DNA of 36,380 nt from the NCBI GenBank assembly GCA_001275005.1, contig JWZX01002588.1, forward strand, positions 1 through 36,380, in the 5' to 3' direction. The stretch's first letter is position 1. Every line of letters begins with the position of its first letter. This DNA is from Chrysochromulina tobinii (lineage: Eukaryota; Haptophyta; Prymnesiales; Chrysochromulinaceae). The translations under genes and the position numbers were made by a program. The notes beneath the pieces are model-generated. The model was not told the DNA's origin. It made no database searches and was given only the letters and a program-made list of their open reading frames with translations. Below are positions 27,724 to 34,594 of this stretch, piece by piece.

Positions 27724-27885
27724 TGCTGCTGCGAGCGCGGCCACCGCGGGGCCTCGAGGCCCTCGAGAGCTCTCGAACGCCACTGGGGAAGAAGGTGGTT
27801 GGTGAAATGGCGCTAAGGAATCTGCAAGGGAATATTTCGCGCCATCACGGCAGCCCTTTTCGACTCAGCTTCCCTCCACACACCA
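27724..27885. promoter_or_regulatory. Divergent promoter region, hydrolase / GNAT-LysM genes
   Basis: 162 bp between two divergent ATGs. No named motif is evident, but it must carry both transcription starts. Confidence 0.35.
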
Positions 27886-30024
27886 ATGCTAGCGAGGCGC
27901 TTCTCGTGCCCGCCGGTCTTCGAGGCCGCGTACGAGCCGCGAGAGGTGCCGGAGGCCGCGCGCGACATGCACGGCTCGGTCATCTTCCGGCCGACTCGTG
28001 ATGACTGGCTTCCGCTCCTCGGCGAGATGATCCAATTGACCAATGAAGCCGTACGCAGGCGGGCTGCGAGCGCACGCGACGCGTCGAAGCCTCTTCAGCT
28101 CGAGTTCATGGCGGACCGCATCGATGTCGACGACCCGCTCTTCGGGTACATCGCCGTCACCAAGGACAAGGGGTGGCTGCAGGGCTTCATCACGGCCACT
28201 ACCTTCACCACTTGGCACCGTGGCTTTCGCTGGGACTCCCTGAGTCCGTGCGTCGACCTGCAGCACGAGCTGTCCCACGACGACGACAACGCGAGCTCGC
28301 CGTCGGGCTTCACGGCCGTGGCCAACAGCGGCGGCAGCGGCGGCAGCGCGAGCGCGCGCCGGCGTGCTGCCACCGCATCGCTCGCCAGGGAGCGCGTTGT
28401 CGACTCGGACGGCAGCTTGAGCGCCGAGCTGATGCAGGAGGTGTTCGCGGGGGACCCCGACGGCGAGGGTGTCGTCTGGCCGCGCGTGGCCGAGATCTCG
28501 CTCCTCGGCGCCCTCGGCTGCGGGCGGTGGCTCGTGCAGGCGCGTGCCACTAATTGCCACTGATTGCCACTGATTGCCACTGATTGCCACTGATTGCCAC
28601 TGATTGCCACTGATTGCCACTGATTGCCACTGATTGCCGCCGCGCTCGAGGCTCGTGCAGCTGCTCATTGACGGCCTCGAGGTGGCCGAGAGCCCTTACC
28701 ACTTCGTCGTGCTGATGGCGACGCACAACGCGATCCCCTTCTACGAGAAGATGGGCTTCGTGCGCGTGGGCGCCGTGCTGGCGACGCGCGTTGAGCCCTT
28801 GGCCGACGAGGACGGCGACGAGGCGGAGGGAGCTGGCATCGGCACTAAGAAGCGCAAGCGCGCGGCGGCGGCCGCCGCTGCCGCGAAGCCCGCGGAGGAA
28901 GGCAAGGGGCGGGTGCACTCGAGGCTGGTTGAGCACACGTGCAAGGAGGGCGAGACGGCCGCGAGCGTCGCCGCCCAATATGGCGCCGACGGCTTCGACG
29001 TCCTCTTCGTCAACCAGCGCCGCTTCCCACAGCTGCACCAGCACGCCCCCCTTCGAGCTGGCACGCAGCTCCAAGTGCCACGCCCGTTGAGTCGCGAGGA
29101 GGCGATCGAGGAGCTCCGCAAGCAACGGCAGAGCTGGCACACGGTCACGCAGGAGGCGACGCTTCGACGGCTCGCCGACATCACCGGCGTCTCGGCGGAC
29201 GAGCTCTATCGTCTCAATAAGGGGCGGCTCGACGGTTTGCAGTTAGGCGCCACGTTGCGCGTGGGCACGCGGCTGCTGACGGCGGGCGTGGACGGGCAAA
29301 AGGACGAGGAGTACTGCCATTGGTCCTTCCCCGATGACGAATCGCCCGATGAGCCCTCCCCTTGCATGCAAGTGCTCACCACAGCGCGGCCCCCTACATT
29401 CCCCACAGGAGCTTCCCCGATGACGAATCGCCCGATGAGCCCTCGTACATGATGGCTCGGAAGCTCAAGCCAGCTCACGAGCGCAAGGCTGGCGGCGCCC
29501 AAGCGCCCGCCACAACGCTCGAACAAGCGAAGCGCCTGCTCGTCGCCCAGAGGCCGACCGTGGTACCCGTGCCCGGGCGCCAGGCGGTCGTCGAGGCGGC
29601 ACGGCGGCGCACGGCCGCGCGCGTCGCCGTCGCGCATCCCGACCTATTCGACAAGGTCGTGCGTCTGGATGCGCATGGCTCGCACGAGACGCGGTACCAG
29701 TTCTGGTATGTGCTCACCTACCTACCCGACCTGCAGTGGTGCCACCTGGCACCCCTCGAGCGCCGCGGCACCTTCGGCGAGAGGCCGAGCCCGAATGGCC
29801 ACGTGGCCACGGGCCGCGACCGTTGGATGCTCGTGGCGGAAGATCTGGGCGGCGAGATTGACGTTGGGGCGGGGCGCTGCTTTGTCGTGAAGGCGACGCC
29901 GATGATGAAGGCCAAGGACGCCATGGACGCCAACAAGGAGGAGTGGGACATCGTCGAGCTTGATGGCGCCGTGATGGGCGTCGAGGAGCCGGCGAGGGCG
30001 GAGATGGTGATGGACGAGGAGTGA
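27886..30024 (+). CDS. GNAT acetyltransferase fused to LysM repeats and an unknown C-terminal domain, 3 exons
   Basis: Exons 27886-28539, 28661-29322 and 29409-30024 give 643 residues. Residues about 30-270 are a GNAT N-acetyltransferase: FGYIAVTKDKGWLQGFITAT, a WPRVAEISLLGALGCGRWLV acetyl-CoA strand and P-loop-like turn, and ATHNAIPFYEKMGFVRVG at the end. An NLS-like KKRKRAAA follows, then two LysM-like motifs (HTCKEGETAASVAAQYG and the partner beginning WHTVTQEATLRRLADITGVS). The third exon encodes a basic linker and a domain with RYQFWYVLTYLPDLQWCHL and RDRWMLVAEDLGGEIDVGAG, seen by me only as unknown. Acetylation of lysines or small amines is the family role; LysM motifs outside the cell bind GlcNAc polymers, but here the NLS-like patch suggests a nuclear or cytosolic use. 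Both introns are needed to keep frame. Confidence 0.82.
28540..28660 (+). other. Repeat-filled intron 1 of GNAT-LysM gene (GC-AG or GT-AG)
   Basis: An array of about eight 10-bp units (ACTGATTGCC), the first being the variant ACTAATTGCC. The 11 bases GGCTCGTGCAG end exon 1 and recur exactly at the 3' end of the intron. Two phase-0 solutions exist: GC-AG at 28540-28660, giving GRWLVQLLIDGL, or GT-AG at 28534-28660, giving GRWLLLIDGL. The first keeps a better GNAT helix, so I prefer it. Confidence 0.8.
29323..29408 (+). other. Intron 2 of GNAT-LysM gene, bounded by a 33-bp exon duplication
   Basis: 86 nt, GT-AG, splitting a Trp codon (TG|G). Bases 29326-29358 in the intron are identical to 29412-29444 at the start of exon 3 (CTTCCCCGATGACGAATCGC and onward). 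It has no internal tandem array. Confidence 0.82.
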
Positions 30025-30145
30025 GCTCGACGGGAGCTCCGCTGAGCTCGACGAGTGAGCTCGACGGGAGCTCCGCTGAGCTCGACGGGTGAGCTCGACG
30101 GGAGCTCCGTTGAGCTCGACGGGTGAGCTCGACGGGAGCTCCGCC
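30022..30145. repeat. 34-bp minisatellite starting at the GNAT-LysM stop codon
   Basis: About 3.6 units of 34 bp. The first T of unit 1 is the T of the TGA stop codon at 30022-30024. Each unit contains two GAGCTC palindromes and the complementary pair GAGCTCGACGGGAGCTC, so the RNA could form repeated small stems in the 3' UTR. Confidence 0.85.
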
Positions 30146-30607
30146 ACCTGAGTAGGACCCCTTGTGAGAGACTCCTGCCGCAGAGGCAGGAGAGCAGACC
30201 TCCGACTCACCGGCCACTCGTCACTGGACACTGCGGTGGTGCGCTCAGTGCTCACGGGAGCCGTACGCAAGGACGGCGCAAGGACGAGCCGCGGTCGATC
30301 GTCAAATTATCCTCAGATCGTAGTTATGTATGTTTGCCGCGCCGACGCGATAGAGTATCCCGCTGTACCGCGGTGCGGTGTGGGCCTCTGGGTCACGCAT
30401 GGGCCCATGGGGTCACAGCTTGGAAAAACCGGCGGCGGCGGCTCTTTGGTTTTTGTGTGGGGGTCCACGGCCACGTCTCCGTCCATTGCGAATGCGGCCC
30501 CCGTGCTTGGGTGTGCGGTGTGCGTGCGCGTTGTGCGTTTCACAGCGCCGCAGCAGCACGGTGATGAAAGAACGCCACGTCCCCTTGGTGCTTGGACTGG
30601 AAGAATC
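30146..30607. promoter_or_regulatory. Upstream region of single-TM protein gene
   Basis: 462 bp between the minisatellite and the next ATG. It contains the second copy of the dispersed repeat. The reading frame is open through it, but its translation shows no conserved-looking protein and the repeat occurs in a different frame context at 17644, so I treat it as non-coding. Confidence 0.5.
30468..30560. repeat. Dispersed repeat, copy 2
   Basis: Matches 17644-17735 over about 90 bp with scattered substitutions and small indels. It ends about 48 bp before the downstream ATG, again on the coding strand of the gene it precedes. Confidence 0.8.
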
Positions 30608-31342
30608 ATGTCAAACTTGGCGCAGGCCCTCAAGATTGCGGGCGCGACGGTGGCGGTGGTTGCTGTGGGGACCGCGTACGTACTGATCCACGAGCATCGC
30701 CGAAAGCTCAAGAAAGAGCGCAGGGCGGCAGCAGAGGCGGAGGGTGCCTCAGGCGCCTCAGCAGATGGCAGGTCTTCTTCATACATGAGCGTCGACCGAC
30801 TGTTGAAATTGTTGAACGAGCTTGCAAAGGCCGCGTATACCCTCATCGAGCAGGTGCGTGCCGTCTGCACGCGCAAGGCAGCGGCAGCCCTTGCGCACCT
30901 GCTGCCCTTTGCAGCTCACGTACAAATTGCAAACAGCTTGCATACAGTCTGCGCATGGCACACGCCGGCACACGCACTCGCGCGCCTGAGCTCGCGCGCT
31001 CGTTCGTCGTGCTCGCAGACCCGCAAAATGGTGCACGAGAAACATGTCTCGACTGGCAGGGCTCTTGAGACGTGTGTTGACGAGCTGCAAAAGGATTTTG
31101 AGGCGGCGATGGAGGCGGTGATGGGCTCCATCCGCGCCCAGCATGGCGTAACAGAGCAGACGATGTCGCTGGCGATGATGCAGCACCAAGACAACCCCAA
31201 GGTCGCCGCTGCCGTGGTCGCGCTGCGCGAGGCAATGGCTGGAAAGCCGCCGCCGGGCTACTCGGAGGCCAACAAGGCGGACGAGGCGGAGGCCGCGAAG
31301 CAGCGCGTGCGTAGGAAGAACAAGTCGGGCAAGAGAGGTTGA
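30608..31342 (+). CDS. Single-TM coiled-coil protein of unknown function, probably 2 exons
   Basis: Exons 30608-30853 and 31019-31342 give 189 residues. An N-terminal membrane segment (about residues 9-27, IAGATVAVVAVGTAYVLIHE) is followed by basic KKERR, a Ser/Ala linker, then helices (SVDRLLKLLNELAKAAYTLI, ETCVDELQKDFEAAMEAVMG) and a lysine-rich end (KQRVRRKNKSGKRG). The layout suggests a tail exposed to the cytosol on an organelle membrane. No family is recognised. The proposed intron (165 nt, no stop, multiple of three) encodes Cys/His/Ala-rich sequence quite unlike the rest, and splicing joins two helices as TLIEQTRKMVHEKH. If unspliced the protein would be 244 residues. Confidence 0.68.
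   Translation: MSNLAQALKIAGATVAVVAVGTAYVLIHEHRRKLKKERRAAAEAEGASGASADGRSSSYMSVDRLLKLLNELAKAAYTLIEQVRAVCTRKAAAALAHLLPFAAHVQIANSLHTVCAWHTPAHALARLSSRARSSCSQTRKMVHEKHVSTGRALETCVDELQKDFEAAMEAVMGSIRAQHGVTEQTMSLAMMQHQDNPKVAAAVVALREAMAGKPPPGYSEANKADEAEAAKQRVRRKNKSGKRG
30854..31018 (+). other. Predicted in-frame intron (165 nt, no stop codon)
   Basis: Donor GAGCAG|GTGCGTGCC and acceptor GTGCTCGCAG|ACC, phase 0. Because the length is a multiple of three and lacks stops, retention would add 55 residues without breaking the protein. Confidence 0.65.
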
Positions 31343-32049
31343 GCATGCGTGCGGGTGCGCGGCGGCGGCAGATGGCATGACGCACAATGCTACTGTTACA
31401 AGCGATGAGAGGGTCACGAACTCCGCTGATGAAGATGATGCACGACCCTGGTGCCGGCGGCCCGACAAGTCGGCTGGCCAGTGCGCAGTGGCACGACGTG
31501 CGCGCTCTCTCCTCGTTCCCTCAGAAACGAGCCGGACCTTATGTACCTAAGTATGTACGTATCGTGTGACTGCGGACGTTGCGCCTGCTGATGTTGGAGA
31601 TGTGCGCGCGGGATGCCCAACGCGGGGGCCACGGTGCGGCGCGGCCGGCGCGGCGGGCGTCGCGCGACGCGCCCCTCGCGCGGCGCGTCGGGGGCGGCGC
31701 CCCACGCACAGTCACCGCGTCGCCACTTAAAGAAAGCTTCAACTCCTGGCGAAGGAGAGTACCTAAGCGCGCACTATCGCGCCAATCCGTCGGCCGATTC
31801 GGATAGATTCTAGTTCCTGGGTGCTGTCAGCACGAAGTTCGTTAACGGCTTTGCAGCTCCGAACGTCTCGCATATCAATCGCTCGCGCCGGGTTTCGGTC
31901 GGATAGGTGCGAAGGGAAGGCCGAATAGGTGCCGGTCGGCGGGATTTGGAAGCTGGCCGATGAGGTAATTCGTGAGGTGTGCGAACACGAGATTGTGTGC
32001 TTATCCATCAGCCGGATCTTGACGAGCGTGTCGTGACTCCTCAGACTCC
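31343..32049. other. Intergenic region between convergent genes
   Basis: 707 bp. It holds a GC-rich block (about 31620-31700, with repeated GCGCG) and otherwise mixed composition. No RNA gene or protein is supported. Confidence 0.55.
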
Positions 32050-32394
32050 TCACGGAGTACTCATGTCGAACATGGAGGTCGGGTCCTCGGCCGCTTTCCT
32101 AATCACTGCACTCTCCTCCTCGCTGAACACGTCGCCATTCGACGGTTGCGTTCGCGCCGCCACATGCTTATGTCGGGCGTGCGGGCGCATGCGAGCGTGC
32201 TTAAGCTCCGACTGCGCATCACGGAGCCGTGCAAAAGGAGCACCGCCGCGCTGCTGTGGCGGTTGTGGCTGCTGCTGCATGGCTGGAGGTGCTGTGGTGG
32301 CTCCTGGGCCGTACAGCAGCAGCGCAAAAATTCCCAAGGCCGCGACGAACGCGACCGTCGCGCGCAAACAATATCGGGCGTCCGCGACTTCCAT
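32050..32394 (-). CDS. Small single-TM protein of unknown function
   Basis: 114 residues from the ATG at 32394. A clear membrane segment near the N-terminus (about residues 9-29, LRATVAFVAALGIFALLLYG) is followed by a Gln/Pro-rich linker, a basic helix (ARLRDAQSELKHARMRPHAR) and an acidic end (SEEESAVIRKAAEDPTSMFD). It fits a type II or tail-exposed membrane protein; no family is recognised. The frame is open upstream of the ATG into the TCAAG array, without another ATG. Amino-acid composition (balanced charge, alternating helix pattern) supports coding on this strand rather than the overlapping plus-strand frames. Confidence 0.55.
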   Translation of the reverse strand: MEVADARYCLRATVAFVAALGIFALLLYGPGATTAPPAMQQQPQPPQQRGGAPFARLRDAQSELKHARMRPHARHKHVAARTQPSNGDVFSEEESAVIRKAAEDPTSMFDMSTP

Positions 32395-32422
32395 GGGGGG
32401 GCGGGAACAAGACGATTGCGTC

Positions 32423-32506
32423 GTATGAATAGTCAAGTCAAGTCAAGTCAAGTCAAGTCAAGTCAAGTCAAGTCAAGTCAAGTCAAGTCAAGTCAAGTAT
32501 GAATAG
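32423..32506. repeat. (TCAAG)13 array flanked by 10-bp direct repeats
   Basis: Thirteen perfect TCAAG units at 32433-32497. GTATGAATAG occurs immediately before (32423-32432) and at the end (32497-32506). Located just upstream of the small membrane protein start. Confidence 0.92.
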
Positions 32507-32875
32507 ACTTCGTCCCACAAGGCTCGTCCCCCCGACGCTTCAGTGGCCGCTCCTGATCCTATCTGTCATCGAAAAGGTGTTCCAAGCTGTTCAGATAGAG
32601 CGACGGTACAATTGTATTGTAGGAATACATGTATTCGTCATGTGAGTCGTCAGAGTCCAATTTAATATTGCTCCAACCTCCAAGACTCCAACTCTCCATA
32701 CATATTTCGGTGCCTTGATCCTATTTTGTTCACTTGGTTGGGCCGATCTTTCTCGAACGAAATGGTCAGCACGAAGGGCTTTCGTATTAATTAGGTGGTT
32801 CAATTAAGGCAAGGCCACTCAGTTGACTTCGCGGATACTCCTTCTATCTTCTTCTGACGCCCAGCGCCAAGTGGC
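32507..32875. promoter_or_regulatory. AT-richer divergent intergenic region
   Basis: About 370 bp between divergent genes with clearly lower GC than the rest of the window (for example 32600-32810). Likely contains both promoters; ATTAATTAGGTGGTTCAATT at about 32785-32804 is the most AT-rich stretch. No specific site is named. Confidence 0.4.
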
Positions 32876-34171
32876 ATGGCGTGCACCTTCCCGATGTCCA
32901 CCGAGTCACCGAGCGCTTGGCTCGACGCGATCAACCTGGCCAGGTACAAGCCGACTCTGGAAAAGATGGGCGTGACGGAGGTGCAGCATCTTTACGCGCT
33001 GACCGAGGAGTCATTGCAGGCGGGCGGCATCGCCATGCCGGGCCATCGGAAGCGTATCATGCAGGCCCTCAAGGAGCTAGTGCCACCCGATGCGGCCATT
33101 CCTGCGGCCACTGCGGCCAACAGTGCTGTCGCCATGGAGCTTGAGCCGCGGATCGGTGCGATGGATATTGACGACGATGACAAGGTTGACCATAGACCCC
33201 GCGATCGGTCGCGGAATTTCGAGATGCCACCAGGTGCAATCCTGCCGTCCAAGGCGGCGGCGGCGGCGGCGGCGGCGGCGGCCGCAGCGGCAGCGGCCCA
33301 TAGCCCCACGACCAGCTCGTCGACGAGCACCAGCGACGACCCGAGGCCGGCGGCCGACTACAACCAGCGCCGGGCCAACTCCACGTCGTCCATCTTCATA
33401 TCGTCGACGCTGACAAAGCCTGACACGGAGGAGCTCGTGTTCTGCATCGCGGTCGTCATCCACGAACGCATCCAGCAGGGCGAAGCGCAGAGCCATGAGG
33501 TTCGACATCGCTTCCCCTTCTTCTCGGAGGACAACAATCCGCTGTACGCGGTGCCCTCTGAACTGGACGGCCGTGGCTCGGACTCGTCTGACGGCGGCTC
33601 CGACAGCGAGAAGAAGCGGACGCGGCGCGAGGTGCCCACGGAGGACACGATCTTCCACACGATCCGCTCCGTCTTCGAGTGCGCGCAGATCCCGGCCGAG
33701 TGCCTGATCGTCTCACTCGTCTACATGGAACGTCTGATCGCGACGACCTCCTGCCCCGTACTAGTGACCTCGTGGAGACCGATACTGCTCGCGTCCCTCA
33801 TCCTGGCACAAAAGGTGTGGGACGACCGGTCGCTCCACAACTCGGACTTCTCCGTCTTCTGCCCTATGTTCACCCTAAAGGAGATCAATTTCCTCGAGAA
33901 GAAGTTCCTCGAGATGGTCGACTACGACGTGTCTATCTCCGCCTCGCTCTACGCCTCGTACTACTTCCAGCTCCGCACGCTCTGTCAGCGGGTCGACCGC
34001 GAATTCACGCTGAAGCCGATCGACGTCGAAACCGCTGCTAAGCTCGAGGCGCGCGGCTCCGCGCACACGGCCAAGCTCAAGCAGACGGCGCCGCGCAAGA
34101 ACCAGTCGCTCAACGCGATCAGCGCGACGCCGGCCTCCTCCTCTGCCTTCCTGCACAAGCTGTTCAACTGA
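32876..34171 (+). CDS. SAM-domain / cyclin Y-like fusion protein
   Basis: 431 residues from an ATG at 32876, intronless. Residues about 14-65 are a SAM domain: WLDAINLARYKPTLEKMGV, then LYALTEESLQAGGIAMPGHR, then RIMQALKEL, with the usual five-helix spacing. A linker with an acidic patch (MDIDDDDK) and a poly-Ala run from GCG repeats follows. Residues about 185-375 are a PHO80/cyclin Y-type cyclin box: FHTIRSVFECAQIPAECLIV, LVYMERLIATTSCPVLVTSW, RPILLASLILAQKVWDDRSL and INFLEKKFLEMVDYDVSISA. An acidic Ser/Asp insert with basic KKRTRRE lies before the box. Cyclin Y proteins activate CDK14/16-type or Pho85-type kinases, often at membranes. The SAM domain would add oligomerisation or scaffold binding. 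Partner kinase unknown. Confidence 0.88.
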   Translation: MACTFPMSTESPSAWLDAINLARYKPTLEKMGVTEVQHLYALTEESLQAGGIAMPGHRKRIMQALKELVPPDAAIPAATAANSAVAMELEPRIGAMDIDDDDKVDHRPRDRSRNFEMPPGAILPSKAAAAAAAAAAAAAAAHSPTTSSSTSTSDDPRPAADYNQRRANSTSSIFISSTLTKPDTEELVFCIAVVIHERIQQGEAQSHEVRHRFPFFSEDNNPLYAVPSELDGRGSDSSDGGSDSEKKRTRREVPTEDTIFHTIRSVFECAQIPAECLIVSLVYMERLIATTSCPVLVTSWRPILLASLILAQKVWDDRSLHNSDFSVFCPMFTLKEINFLEKKFLEMVDYDVSISASLYASYYFQLRTLCQRVDREFTLKPIDVETAAKLEARGSAHTAKLKQTAPRKNQSLNAISATPASSSAFLHKLFN

Positions 34172-34594
34172 GCCCAAGCGTATCCAAGCGGATGGCGGCG
34201 AGCGCACCAGCCGAGGCCGCGTGTGCTCTACGGTATGGATATACCGGAGTGTCACATAGCCCCACGCACAGTGCACAAGTCCCGCACGAGCCGACACCGT
34301 ACAAGCGCGTCATGCTTAGGCGACTAGCATGTGCATGATCCGAGACACTCTCCGTTCTTCGAATAGCGTTCAGCTGTGTCGCTTGGTCCACTCTCTCGCT
34401 TTGTTTCGTATTGAGTCGCAGCGACAGCGACTCGCAGGCAGCAGTCGCTTTTTCTTGTGAATTTCCTTCATGTCAGAAATGGGGTGTTTGGCGCGAAGTT
34501 TGGAGTTGAGAGGGGCGACACACCAAACTGGCGCACCCCCCCAAAAAGCGCAAGGGTTCGCAGGCTCGGGTCCACATTGGAGCTGCGGCGCCAA
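34172..34594. other. Intergenic region
   Basis: 423 bp between two plus-strand genes. No RNA gene or repeat seen. The reading frame of the next gene is open from 34457, but the first ATG is at 34595. Confidence 0.5.

Noticed and set aside
28555-28640. CRISPR-like or satellite array of ACTGATTGCC
   Set aside because: There are no unique spacers and the organism is a eukaryote; the array lies inside an intron.
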